A stretch of 64,000 nt of DNA from Fervidobacterium changbaicum (GCF_004117075.1 NZ_CP026721.1:806001-870000); one strand, 5' to 3'. Positions 35,901 through 45,029 are shown, numbered from the stretch's first letter. Program-made: numbers and translations. Notes: generated by a model from the sequence alone, not told the origin.

Positions 35901-36683
35901 TTATCCTTTTGAAATTTTTCCCACAGGTGCAAGATAAACGACCATTTCATCTTGTCCATCTACACCAAGAAACCTGTCCATGAGCTCTTGAGAATACGCA
36001 GCTATCGCGCACGTTCCAGCTTCTATCGCTTCACACGCAAGGTAGAGATTTTGACAAACGTGCCCCGCATCCAAAAGTATCACTTTATGCGATGCAGGAC
36101 CGTACCGCCATTCCGTTCTGTAAGGTACAGCCGTCCAGATGAACACAACGGACGATTGACCGACGAATTCTTGTTCTAACGTCGCGTGGATAATCTCTTC
36201 CCTCAGATATCTATCCTTCCGATGTAAAATCAAAGAATGTTCGAGAGGTAAATATCTGTACACTGCTTCTTCCAGTCCTTCGACGTTTATAACGTAAAGA
36301 TACGTTTCAAAGGGATGCCTCGCTCCAGCTGAAGGAACCGTTCTAAATGTAGCTTTTGGAGTTACATTCCTTATACCCTGCGTAGTCCAAAGCAGGAACG
36401 AAAGTTCTTCTAATCTTAAAGGTTTACCGTCGTATTTCCTGTGACTTTTTCGATTCTCGATAGCCTCAAACAAGCTTTTCTTCTTGAAATCTGCAATGTC
36501 TTTAAAATCCGGCAGCTTTATCAAAAATGCGTCTTTCTGGTACGGCTTTTCAAAAGGGGGCATTTCAATCCCTTTTCTTTGGTCGCTTACGTACCTCTCT
36601 AAAATTTCCCAATTTGATTTTAAAAAATCTCGTCCTGCAGAGATCATCTTTCCAAAGTCGTTATCTTTCGGATTAAAACTCAC
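35901..36683 (-). CDS. SagB/ThcOx-type FMN-dependent dehydrogenase
   Basis: 260 residues of the nitroreductase fold in the SagB form: SFLLWTTQGIRN, RTVPSAGARHPFETYLYV (FMN/active-site region) and the C-terminal VYLAPVGK. Family members oxidise azolines in peptide natural products, but stand-alone copies of unknown function are common; no cyclodehydratase or small precursor peptide is visible nearby, so a RiPP role is not supported. GTG start with GGGGGG 6 bases upstream. Confidence 0.88.
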   Translation of the reverse strand: MSFNPKDNDFGKMISAGRDFLKSNWEILERYVSDQRKGIEMPPFEKPYQKDAFLIKLPDFKDIADFKKKSLFEAIENRKSHRKYDGKPLRLEELSFLLWTTQGIRNVTPKATFRTVPSAGARHPFETYLYVINVEGLEEAVYRYLPLEHSLILHRKDRYLREEIIHATLEQEFVGQSSVVFIWTAVPYRTEWRYGPASHKVILLDAGHVCQNLYLACEAIEAGTCAIAAYSQELMDRFLGVDGQDEMVVYLAPVGKISKG

Positions 36684-36736
36684 AAGCTTCCCCCCTTTCT
36701 CCCCATTTACGTTAATCTATGCATCTGGTCAGATTA

Positions 36737-39079
36737 TCAAAACCTTGGATTGATCCCACATTCGTTTTTGATCCTCGCTTTTATATCCTCAAGTGCAAGG
36801 TCCACCTCTTCATCGCTTAGCGTTCTTTCTGGATGTCTAAATTTCGCATAGATTGTTACACTGTAGAATTCATCGCCAACTTTTCTGTAAATATCGTCAA
36901 TTCCCACTTCTTCAACGAGAGGATTCTCTTTGTAGATTTTCAACACACTCTCGATTTCGTGTCCAATCGGGATAAGGTAAGAAACATCCCTTCGCACGTA
37001 CGGGAATTGAGGTAATGGCTGGTAGACACGCTTTTCTTGGGCTGAGTAGATAGCCTCAAGGTAAATCTCTCCGGCGTAAATCTCGTCTTTGACGTCGTAA
37101 AGTTTATCGGAAAGCTCCGGGTCCAGAAGGCCTACGAAGCCTATCATCTGACCTTTGTGATAAATTCCCGCAGTTACAGTCGAGACAAAACCTTTCTTTT
37201 CAATTCTTTTGAACTCGACTACCAAACCAAAGTGCTCAAAAAGTTCTTCTAACACGCCTTTCATCGTATAGAACGAAACTGTCCGTTTGTCGGTGTAGTC
37301 CTTAACCGATTCTCTTCCCGTTGCGACAAAGCCAAGTGCCTCTTGCTCATGTGGTTTTCCATAAGCAACCGAAAAGACCTTACCAACTTCAAAGAGCCTG
37401 ACGTCTTTGATTTGGCGCTTGTAGTTGTAGGAAAGTGAATCAAGTAATCCATAAAGGAGCGAAGGCCTCATCGTGTCGAAATCGGAAATGATCGGATTAC
37501 TTACAGGAACACCTTTACCATTTATGTCAAACTGCTCTATAATCTTGCTAGCAGCAAACGAAAGCGTGTTGGATTCATTGAAACCCATTGACGTCATGAG
37601 TGTCTTAATTTCGAATCTTCGTTTTTGCTTCTCGCTCCTGCCATGTTCTATTGCAAGCATCCTTGGCGGTTCGGCATGGAGATGTTCGTATCCATGAATT
37701 CTGCCGACTTCCTCCATTATGTCTTCTGGGAGTGAGATATCAAAGTACCTAAACGATGGGACATAAACTTCGTAGCCGTCTTTTGTCTCCTCTACCTCGA
37801 ATCCCAGCGGCTCTATGTATTCTCCGATGTGTTTAATCTCTATGCCGAGCACTTTTCTTGAATAATGCTTGGGCACAAATATCTTCTTCTGTTCTATCTT
37901 CCGTGGGTAGTTGTCTACTATCTCTTTAGAAGGTACGCCTTCGGCAAGTTCTTCAATTAATTGCGAGAGCCTTTCAATAACGTAGAGTGCATCATCGAAA
38001 TCAACACCCCTTTCGAACCTGTACGAAGAATCGGAAGACACGCCAAGTCTTCTGGATGCTTTCCTTATTCTGACAGGATCAAACATAGCAACTTCCAATA
38101 GTACATCCGTTGTGCCTTCTGATATTCCGGATTCTTCTCCACCCATGATTCCACCGAGTGCAAGGAGTTTCTCCCCGTCGGTTATGAGCACCTCTCCTCC
38201 AGAAAATTCATAGGTCTTCCCGTCTAATAGTAACATCTTTTCTCCCGGTCTTGCGTCCCTAACAACGATTCTTCCGCTTAGCTTCGCAAGGTCAAATGCG
38301 TGAACCGGATGCCCAGTTTCAAGCATCACATAGTTCGTTATATCAACAATGTTGTTTATTGGTCTGATTCCTGATGCAATCAATCTCTTTTGCATCCACA
38401 CCGGGCTTGGACCAACTTTGACGTTTCTGATTACCCTTGCCGTGTACCTCCAGCATCCTTCGGTCTCTATGTAAACATCAACTCTATCGTTTCCTTGTGC
38501 ACTTTTAACAGCCGGTATGGGAAAGTGCGGTCTACGTTTCAATCCCGCAGAGAGTTCCCTTGTAACTCCGAAGTACGAGAGCACATCCGGACGATTTGGA
38601 GTGATTTCCATCTCAAAGTACCAGTCGTTTAAACCGAGCAACTTGATAACATCTGCCCCGAGCGGTAATTGCTCATCAGTCATATAAACATGTTCGCTTT
38701 TTTGTTCGAGTCCCAATTCCTCCAAGGAACACATCATACCCTGTGAAGGGACACCGCGCATGACCTTTTCTTCGATTTCCAAACCGCTTACAAGCCTTGC
38801 CCCTTGCAGCGCGACATACACGTACTTAGCAGGTTGCACGGAAAGATCTGCCGTCAGTATAGTTCTATATTCATTACCAATATTCACCTTACAAACGACC
38901 AACTTATCAGCCTGTGGATGCTTCTCGACACTTTCGATACGCCCAACAACGATTGGACCACGAAGTGGAAAGACAGGACCTTCCTCACCAACATCAAAGC
39001 CCAGCTTTGGCAAATAATCGGAAACTTCTTCTTTGCTAACATCGATGTACTGATTAAGCCATTCCAAAGAAACTCTCAC
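36737..39079 (-). CDS. pheT: phenylalanyl-tRNA synthetase beta subunit
   Basis: 780 residues, full length. Domains in order: N-terminal tRNA-binding OB fold (about 40-150, VVGRIESVEKHPQADKL), B3/B4, B5 (from ~400), the catalytic-like core (GFNESNTLSFAASK) and the C-terminal FDX-ACB anticodon domain (YQPLPQFPYVRRDVSYLI). TAGGAGGTG lies before the GTG at 39079; the frame extends 3 codons further. The alpha-subunit gene pheS is not next to it; an IS element lies directly upstream. Confidence 0.97.
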   Translation of the reverse strand: MRVSLEWLNQYIDVSKEEVSDYLPKLGFDVGEEGPVFPLRGPIVVGRIESVEKHPQADKLVVCKVNIGNEYRTILTADLSVQPAKYVYVALQGARLVSGLEIEEKVMRGVPSQGMMCSLEELGLEQKSEHVYMTDEQLPLGADVIKLLGLNDWYFEMEITPNRPDVLSYFGVTRELSAGLKRRPHFPIPAVKSAQGNDRVDVYIETEGCWRYTARVIRNVKVGPSPVWMQKRLIASGIRPINNIVDITNYVMLETGHPVHAFDLAKLSGRIVVRDARPGEKMLLLDGKTYEFSGGEVLITDGEKLLALGGIMGGEESGISEGTTDVLLEVAMFDPVRIRKASRRLGVSSDSSYRFERGVDFDDALYVIERLSQLIEELAEGVPSKEIVDNYPRKIEQKKIFVPKHYSRKVLGIEIKHIGEYIEPLGFEVEETKDGYEVYVPSFRYFDISLPEDIMEEVGRIHGYEHLHAEPPRMLAIEHGRSEKQKRRFEIKTLMTSMGFNESNTLSFAASKIIEQFDINGKGVPVSNPIISDFDTMRPSLLYGLLDSLSYNYKRQIKDVRLFEVGKVFSVAYGKPHEQEALGFVATGRESVKDYTDKRTVSFYTMKGVLEELFEHFGLVVEFKRIEKKGFVSTVTAGIYHKGQMIGFVGLLDPELSDKLYDVKDEIYAGEIYLEAIYSAQEKRVYQPLPQFPYVRRDVSYLIPIGHEIESVLKIYKENPLVEEVGIDDIYRKVGDEFYSVTIYAKFRHPERTLSDEEVDLALEDIKARIKNECGINPRF

Positions 39080-39132
39080 AAAGAGCACCTCCTACATAAA
39101 AATATGGTATAAATAATTTAGCTTAAAAAAAT

Positions 39133-39270
39133 TGAGGGCAGGACAACTTATGTCACCTTGGCTTTTAAGCCATTTAAGGAGTCTGTTGCCTGCCTTTAAC
39201 CATGATTAGTTGGTTGGGCTTTCAGCCCTCGTCAGCATGGAGGATTGGTTCAGCAGGCTCCCTGCCCTCA
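39133..39270 (+). ncRNA. candidate bridge RNA of the IS110 element
   Basis: The leader can fold into a closed structure: a perfect 10-bp long-range stem (39133-39142 with 39261-39270) encloses hairpins at 39159-39172 (6-bp arms) and 39216-39228 (5-bp arms, 3-base loop). A second, local pairing (39253-39257 with 39261-39265) and one of 39137-39142 with 39189-39194 compete with the long stem. In IS110-group elements the bridge RNA is encoded in this left non-coding end. Transcription and the guide loops are not shown by sequence. Confidence 0.5.
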
Positions 39271-39292
39271 TCATTCGAAAGGAGGATTTTTC

Positions 39293-40492
39293 ATGGATAA
39301 CTTCCCTGTTTTCGTCGGCATCGATGTTTCCAAGGATAAGTTCAACGTCTGCGCTATCTCTAATCCCAGTTCCATCATCTTCGAATCTTCTTTCGATATG
39401 TCCCAGCAAGGCTTTTCCTCCTTCGCAAACAAACTCTCTGCCTTCCCAAAACAATCCATCATCATCGCTATGGAATCTACTGGCTGTTATCATCTCAACC
39501 TTCTGGCTTTCCTTTCTTCCAACGACTTTGCTTGCGCTGTTTTTAATCCTCTAACTGTTAAAAACTTTGCTTCTCTTCGAAAGACCAAAACCGACAAAAT
39601 CGATGCTCGCATTATCGCTACTGCTTTGTTTTACCTACAACATCAAATTCCTTCTTCTGCTTTTGTCAACTCTGAGCTTCGTGATATTGTCAGAGCACGC
39701 GAAAACATTATCCACCGCATCGCAAAAGTTAAAGGCAATATCGAAAAACTGCTCAACGTTCTTTTCCCTGAACTCGAAAGAGTTACCAATATCTACAGTG
39801 ACACTATCCTCAATCTTCTTTCTCATTTCCCTTCTGCCAAGGCTATTCAAAAGGCTCGTAATCTGGATGTGTTCTTTTCCAAAGACCGTGGCAGAAGTAC
39901 AAAACTTAATGCTCAAAAACTTAAAGAACTCGCTAATAACTCGATTGCTCAATATTGGCCGATGAAAGAAAAGATTCTTGTGCAAAATATCAAAGAACTA
40001 CAATTTTTACAGCAACAGCTTGAAGAATACGACAAGATGATGAAAGAATATTGCGAATGTAGTGCGATAAACCTTGATATCGAGATACTCACGTCAATAC
40101 CAGGTATTGGTGAAAACAGCGCGATGCATTTCTTGGCAGAAGTTGGAGATATCTCAAGATTTAGTACATACAAAAAACTCATTGCGTATTGTGGACTCGA
40201 TCCAAGCATTGCCCAATCAGGCAAAAGCAAAGTAGAAGGACACATATCGAAAAGGGGCAATGCCCACCTAAGACGAATACTATGGCTAATGGCAGTGAGT
40301 GTAGTGATTCACAACGAATATTTCCGAACATACTATGAACGAAAAAGGCAGCAAGGTATACCGTACAAAAAAGCGATAATGTCAGTAGTACACAAGTTAT
40401 TGCGAACGTTGTACGCAATGTTGAGAAAGAAAGAGAAGTTCAATATTGATTATGCTATCTCACACTCAAAACAAAAATTTAATTTTGCATAG
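39293..40492 (+). CDS. IS110-family DEDD transposase
   Basis: 399 residues. The N-terminal RuvC-like domain has D (VGIDVSKDKF), E (AMESTGCY) and the paired D of KTKTDKIDARIIA. A coiled-coil region follows, then the C-terminal Transposase_20 domain with LTSIPGIGENSAM, IAYCGLDPSIAQSGKSK (likely catalytic serine) and KRGNAHLRRILWLMA. AGGAGG lies 7 bases before the ATG at 39293; the frame opens earlier at 39245 inside the structured leader. Full length and apparently intact. Codon usage shifts strongly near 39950. Confidence 0.93.
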   Translation: MDNFPVFVGIDVSKDKFNVCAISNPSSIIFESSFDMSQQGFSSFANKLSAFPKQSIIIAMESTGCYHLNLLAFLSSNDFACAVFNPLTVKNFASLRKTKTDKIDARIIATALFYLQHQIPSSAFVNSELRDIVRARENIIHRIAKVKGNIEKLLNVLFPELERVTNIYSDTILNLLSHFPSAKAIQKARNLDVFFSKDRGRSTKLNAQKLKELANNSIAQYWPMKEKILVQNIKELQFLQQQLEEYDKMMKEYCECSAINLDIEILTSIPGIGENSAMHFLAEVGDISRFSTYKKLIAYCGLDPSIAQSGKSKVEGHISKRGNAHLRRILWLMAVSVVIHNEYFRTYYERKRQQGIPYKKAIMSVVHKLLRTLYAMLRKKEKFNIDYAISHSKQKFNFA

Positions 40493-40521
40493 TTGACTCC
40501 CAATTACTTCATTGATTGGTT

Positions 40522-41145
40522 TTAAAATATCAACATTTTCCAAATCACGGTAATCACAATCGCAGATAAAGGGCTTATCCACCAAGTGTAGAGATTTGTT
40601 CGCTCACGTTTCCAAAATTTGTAGAGAAAACCGAGTGCCAGTGAAAGTATAGCCAACCAATAGCTTTTGCCAAGGAAAAATACGTAAAAAGCCAATCGTT
40701 CGGAAATCCCGTCCAAATCGTTGTAATTCTCATCCCCGGGATAAAAATTCTTGAAGACATAAGTCACTGCCATTGTTACGACAGCCATCCCGAGCAAATA
40801 CAACGCAAATTCCTTTGATATGTACGAATAGACAAACAAATCCGCTACCAGAAAATTCAGAATCAGTGCGACAACTAATTCTGAAAGTTCAAGGATGTGT
40901 AATTTCATCCTGTCAGATTGAATCTTTGTTCTTATAATATCACCTGCAACGTGAATGGCTATCATTGTGAGTAAAACGACGATACCCCTTGTGCTCTTGA
41001 GTAGTGTGTCGAATGTGAACGCAAGGAACGCAAAAATCGACCAAATGATGTGTTCGATGAGTTTGTAACCTTTGTAATGTCTGATCTTTGCGTTATCCGT
41101 AAATCCATGGTCTGCTACAAAGTGGGCTAAAAACAAATGCACCAT
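40522..41145 (-). CDS. DUF3307-like membrane protein
   Basis: 207 residues with about six membrane segments. The N-terminal HLFLAHFVADHGFTDN followed by HYKGYKLIEHIIW resembles the DUF3307 family (HxxADFxxQ ... H). Function unknown. AAGGAGGT lies 7 bases before the ATG at 41145; the TTG one codon upstream is less likely. Its stop is about 30 bases from the convergent transposase stop, so the IS inserted just behind it. Confidence 0.75.
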   Translation of the reverse strand: MVHLFLAHFVADHGFTDNAKIRHYKGYKLIEHIIWSIFAFLAFTFDTLLKSTRGIVVLLTMIAIHVAGDIIRTKIQSDRMKLHILELSELVVALILNFLVADLFVYSYISKEFALYLLGMAVVTMAVTYVFKNFYPGDENYNDLDGISERLAFYVFFLGKSYWLAILSLALGFLYKFWKRERTNLYTWWISPLSAIVITVIWKMLIF

Positions 41146-41178
41146 CAAACTGACCTCCTTCGAAGACTACTTGGAATT

Positions 41179-43605
41179 CTAACCTATTTTGAAAATCAAG
41201 AGTCCCTCACTTGTCATAAGGTAAAGCTTGTCTTCCCATACTGTAGCATCGTAAACTATCCCAGCTACATCTTCAACAATCCTGTGAATGCGTCTTGCTG
41301 AAACATCTATAAGCGTGATGAAACTATCGCCTACAGCAACGACGAAATTACCAGACCTGTACAGTCCAAGATTGCCTATCCATCCTTCGCCGGTGTAGGC
41401 ATAATTGCCTAGTTTGTCGAAAATGAGTAAACCGTATGCGCGCGTTGTCGCTAAGATATAATCATCGGCTACTATTGCGTATGTAAGGTCGTAGCTGTTC
41501 CTCAACCCCAACGGTGCGGTGTATTTCACTCCGTATAGGTATCTATAGACCTCCCTATTAGTCATAAAGAGTATCTCATTTCCATCGTATATAACCTTTC
41601 CATAAACACCACGTAGCGTGGCTAAAACATTCCCAGTGTTATCAACGAAATCTACTTTATCATTGCTTCTGGGCTTTGCGAAAATAGCGTAGTCTTTCGT
41701 AGCAATGAAGTCATCAGAAGGTGTCTGTTCGAAAGCCACCGTATCTGCCAATTTTCGGTAGTACACCTTCGTTTGTGTTCCATAGCTAACCCCATCGATC
41801 GTCTCTTTCAACCCCATTATGTACTCTTCCCATACTCTTGTTCCAGCTATGTAAAGTCCTTTCTCGTCAGCTGTATATACTATTCCGCCATAAACGGCAA
41901 CTTGAGTACCTGGGTAATTGTAGCTCCTCAAGAACTTTACATAAGGATTGTCTCCTATCTTCCATTCATCAACGTAGAATTGTTCAGCAGAGCCGGAAGT
42001 TATGAATCGCTCGAAAACTTTCTCTTTTTCACTTCTCACACGTTCCGCAAATGTATCGTCCTTGTAAGCCGGAATTTGTGGAATTTCGAAAGCGAAAAAT
42101 CTCTTGATCTCCTCAATGAACCCTTCAGATGAATAAAAGTCATTCCAACTGCCGTTGAATATCTTCAAAGTCATATAAGGAAGTCTTGCAGAATTCTTTG
42201 TAACGACCCCATCGCCTAAATTCATCGTGAGCTCAGGATAAAGTTTTTCAAGTAAACTCCCACCAACATCTATCGATAAGGGAGGTGTATTTCCCATATA
42301 TGCTATCGTAGGGATATCAGTCCTATATGGGAAGTACTGCAAGCGTTTCAAAAATTCAGAATTTGGCAAGACATCGGAATAATAAATATTAACAGCTTCG
42401 ATGTATGACTTCAGATAACCTTGTAACGTTGCTACAACGCTCTCAGGCAGGTTGTACAGTAACGCTGCGGCAGATGGTTTCGATGCGTACACAGTCGTAG
42501 CCAGGCGTGGGTCTACTACATTTGTCCCGTAAAATGGTGTTGACACATACGCTACCTTTCTTATATTCTTTATCTCTGGATGTGTTGCCAAGCAATAGTA
42601 CAAGATAAGTCCTCCAACTTCATGAGCTAAGACATCGAATTGAACATCTGGATACCTTTTCAGTTCCTGCGCCAGTCGTTCCGCTTCAAAAAGGATGGGA
42701 CTTGGGATTGGATTAGATTCTCGGAACGCCTTAAACGCTCGCGTGTAGTTGTACGATTTCGTATCGTTAAGTGGATACCTGTAGACGTAAATCGACCTTT
42801 CTGGGAAAACACCCTGCCATGTTGAAAGCGGTGTAACCTTTGCTGATTCGTAATAGCCCGCAAAATTCGCATCACTACCGGGAATGATAAGAATAGGAGG
42901 ATAAGCGGAAACTACACGATACACTTCTTGAATACCAGTTTTTAAGACCTTTCCCGGAACAGAAACAACACCTAGCCAGCGAGGAACTACGAAAAAACTC
43001 GCCTCAACAAAATATCCTCTGCTATCCTTATCTATAAAACTCCCTGAGATAATGTTGTAAACTTTCCCGTCACTGCTCAAACCGGCAAAAGCGAGCGCAT
43101 TCGAATCGTTGCTTCCAATAAGCCTGGAGGGGAAATAATACCTCACCTTTATTGGTAGTGTCGCCATGTCGTACCGTCCATCGCTAGGTATCAACTCGTA
43201 AATAGGACTCACAAAATTACCAGAGCTAAGCACACCTTGGACTGAGTCCTGCGAAACTACTCGCACCTTGAACGATTTCTCATAGGGAAATGCACCTGTT
43301 GGTATTGAAATGATAAGATTCTCAACAGTTTGTGTCCCTTCTGATAAAATCGCCTCAGGTAATTTTGGCCGAAATAACAACGCTATCAAAATACCAAGTA
43401 ACACTATTGCACCAACAACAGAAAAGAACAAGACCTTCCTGTGCCAAAGAGAGGTCAAGAAAAATTTTAGCTTTTCTAATAATACTCCTAAGCCTTTCTG
43501 TGTTTTGGCTTGCTCTTTCGATTCAGGCTTCTTTGGTTCTTTACTCTTACCAAACTTGAGAACTGCTGCCAGTTTTGAAAAGTCGAGCTTCGGAAGTTTT
43601 GGCAT
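41179..43605 (-). CDS. membrane-anchored alpha/beta-hydrolase-like protein with propeller-like C terminus (probable pseudoenzyme)
   Basis: 808 residues: a basic cytoplasmic tail with Lys/Pro-rich stretch (1-50), one membrane span (about 54-76), a beta-sandwich-like region (80-230), a lipase-like domain (about 230-510: PPILIIPGSD, then FDVLAHEVGGLILYY) and a beta-rich repeat region (about 540-808) resembling propeller blades. In the nucleophile elbow the serine of the usual GHSxGG is replaced by glutamate E329, and the expected catalytic histidine late in the domain (after LGDGVVTKNS) is not seen. SD GGGGG precedes the ATG. Confidence 0.7.
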   Translation of the reverse strand: MPKLPKLDFSKLAAVLKFGKSKEPKKPESKEQAKTQKGLGVLLEKLKFFLTSLWHRKVLFFSVVGAIVLLGILIALLFRPKLPEAILSEGTQTVENLIISIPTGAFPYEKSFKVRVVSQDSVQGVLSSGNFVSPIYELIPSDGRYDMATLPIKVRYYFPSRLIGSNDSNALAFAGLSSDGKVYNIISGSFIDKDSRGYFVEASFFVVPRWLGVVSVPGKVLKTGIQEVYRVVSAYPPILIIPGSDANFAGYYESAKVTPLSTWQGVFPERSIYVYRYPLNDTKSYNYTRAFKAFRESNPIPSPILFEAERLAQELKRYPDVQFDVLAHEVGGLILYYCLATHPEIKNIRKVAYVSTPFYGTNVVDPRLATTVYASKPSAAALLYNLPESVVATLQGYLKSYIEAVNIYYSDVLPNSEFLKRLQYFPYRTDIPTIAYMGNTPPLSIDVGGSLLEKLYPELTMNLGDGVVTKNSARLPYMTLKIFNGSWNDFYSSEGFIEEIKRFFAFEIPQIPAYKDDTFAERVRSEKEKVFERFITSGSAEQFYVDEWKIGDNPYVKFLRSYNYPGTQVAVYGGIVYTADEKGLYIAGTRVWEEYIMGLKETIDGVSYGTQTKVYYRKLADTVAFEQTPSDDFIATKDYAIFAKPRSNDKVDFVDNTGNVLATLRGVYGKVIYDGNEILFMTNREVYRYLYGVKYTAPLGLRNSYDLTYAIVADDYILATTRAYGLLIFDKLGNYAYTGEGWIGNLGLYRSGNFVVAVGDSFITLIDVSARRIHRIVEDVAGIVYDATVWEDKLYLMTSEGLLIFKIG

Positions 43606-43636
43606 CCGGATCCCCCGCTGTTTTTTGAAGATTCAC

Positions 43637-44254
43637 TTATTGGTCATCGAAATCATCAGGATTATTGTCGTTATCTTGCTCGCCATTATCTTGACTATCT
43701 TCGTCACTTCCAAAATCTGTGAAATTCTCAGGGTTGTCATTCAGAAGTTTCTTGAATTCGCTAATATCCAGGTTCTCAATAAATTTCTTGAACTCTTCTT
43801 CATTTTCGTTTTCGTTCAGGTCCTCAAAAGTGATAGCCTCTGTTGCGATGATTTCGTTTGTTACGTAAAGTGGAGCTCCGGTTTTCAGTGAAAGGATTAT
43901 ACAGTCAGATGGTCTGGCATCGATTTCTATAAACGGATTCATTCCTTCTGCAGCTTCTTGTTCGGAAACGACAAGGTCCCTTAGTACTATTTTGGCGTAA
44001 AAGACGTTGTCTTTGATGGAGTGTATCACGAATCGTTCGATTCTTAGACTCAATTCACTTACCAAAGTAACTATCAAATCGTGTGTCAGTGGCCTATCAA
44101 AAGGCACCTTTTCGATAGCTATGGCCATTACACTCGCTTCGCATGCACCTATCCAAATAGGGAGAATTTTCTTTGTATTTTCAATTCCTAACAGAACAAC
44201 GGGCGTGTTTGAAACTTTATCCAGTACTAAAGCTTTAACAAACGCTCTCTTCAT
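43637..44254 (-). CDS. bifunctional nuclease (BFN/DUF151) family protein
   Basis: 205 residues. The first ~140 follow the DUF151 pattern: VKALVLDKVSNTPVVLLGIENTKKILPIWIG, then the PFDRPLTHDL helix and IDARPSDCIILSLKTGAPLYV. A plant member has RNase/DNase activity; bacterial roles are unclear. The last ~50 residues are a strongly acidic, low-complexity tail (DEDSQDNGEQDNDN). GAGGTG lies 7 bases before the ATG at 44254, and the start overlaps the end of plsC. Confidence 0.9.
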   Translation of the reverse strand: MKRAFVKALVLDKVSNTPVVLLGIENTKKILPIWIGACEASVMAIAIEKVPFDRPLTHDLIVTLVSELSLRIERFVIHSIKDNVFYAKIVLRDLVVSEQEAAEGMNPFIEIDARPSDCIILSLKTGAPLYVTNEIIATEAITFEDLNENENEEEFKKFIENLDISEFKKLLNDNPENFTDFGSDEDSQDNGEQDNDNNPDDFDDQ

Positions 44255-45029
44255 TTTCAATCACCTCTTTTAACCTTTTCGTACCTTGCCTTATAACGCT
44301 CTCCACATATTGTCTTAGTTCTTCTTCACTCTGAAAATTCTCTGGATGAACCAATTCGCCGAACATTATGCCCGTCTTATTACCCCTAACTATCAATTTG
44401 TGCTTTGGAATCACGAGATGGTTTCCCCAGATAGCAACAGGCAGTACAGGTACTTTGGCCTTAAATGCTATTTCAAGGCTTCGAGGTTTGAACGGTAACA
44501 CTTCACCATCTGGTGACCTAGTGCCTTCTGGGAAAATCACAAAGTGGTATCCCTCTTTTAGTTTTCTCATGACCTCCCTGATTGCAGTCGCAGTTTGTCT
44601 CACGTTTCCCCTATCGATTAATTCACTACCAAGGTATTTAAGATAAACGTTCACCATCGGGAACTTCTCAAGCTCCTTTTTAGCAATAAAAGGTGTTGGA
44701 CCCACGTAACCGATGATAAGTGGTATATCTAAAATACTCTGATGGTTACTAACCACGATGTAATTCGTATTGACATCCGGTTTCTTGCCACAAACATAGA
44801 CCTTCACACCAAGTAACTTAAAGGCCAATCTGCCAAATATTTCAATCTGCTTTAAAACAAATCTTTTTCCTCGTTCTTTGCCTAATATCAATCCAACAAG
44901 TAGGACGATAGCACCGTAGACAAATATGTAGAGAAACGCACCGACTATAAGCCAAACACTTCTTAGGATGTTGAAAAACTTCACGAAAATATTTTCGCTA
45001 CTTTGCCCTATTTTGTCTTTATTTTCCAT
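44235..45029 (-). CDS. plsC: 1-acyl-sn-glycerol-3-phosphate acyltransferase
   Basis: Second acylation of phosphatidic acid synthesis, membrane-associated; 264 residues. An N-terminal membrane helix pair (25-60) precedes the catalytic NHQSILD (Hx4D) and the FPEGTRS glycerophosphate-binding motif. AAGGAGC precedes the ATG, which overlaps the end of the upstream membrane gene by 11 bases. plsY (47725) makes its substrate in the same gene run. Confidence 0.96.
   Translation of the reverse strand: MENKDKIGQSSENIFVKFFNILRSVWLIVGAFLYIFVYGAIVLLVGLILGKERGKRFVLKQIEIFGRLAFKLLGVKVYVCGKKPDVNTNYIVVSNHQSILDIPLIIGYVGPTPFIAKKELEKFPMVNVYLKYLGSELIDRGNVRQTATAIREVMRKLKEGYHFVIFPEGTRSPDGEVLPFKPRSLEIAFKAKVPVLPVAIWGNHLVIPKHKLIVRGNKTGIMFGELVHPENFQSEEELRQYVESVIRQGTKRLKEVIENEESVC

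Larger units (their letters stand above)
39133..40500 (+). mobile_element. IS110-family insertion sequence (ends approximate)
   Basis: A DEDD transposase gene preceded by about 160 bases of structured non-coding DNA, inserted between pheT and the DUF3307-like gene. IS110 elements usually lack terminal inverted repeats and make no target duplication, so the ends cannot be fixed from one copy. The left end is set at the base of the long-range stem, the right end just after the transposase stop; only about 30 bases separate that stop from the stop codon of the next host gene. Confidence 0.75.

Noticed and set aside
40500-40520. Possible terminal inverted repeat or target duplication at the IS right end
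   Set aside because: No convincing match to the left flank was found; IS110 elements usually have neither, so the ends are left approximate.
43310-43891. 193-codon plus-strand frame opposite the hydrolase-like and BFN genes
   Set aside because: Antisense to two supported genes, and its Ile/Val-rich part comes from the complement of the acidic BFN tail.
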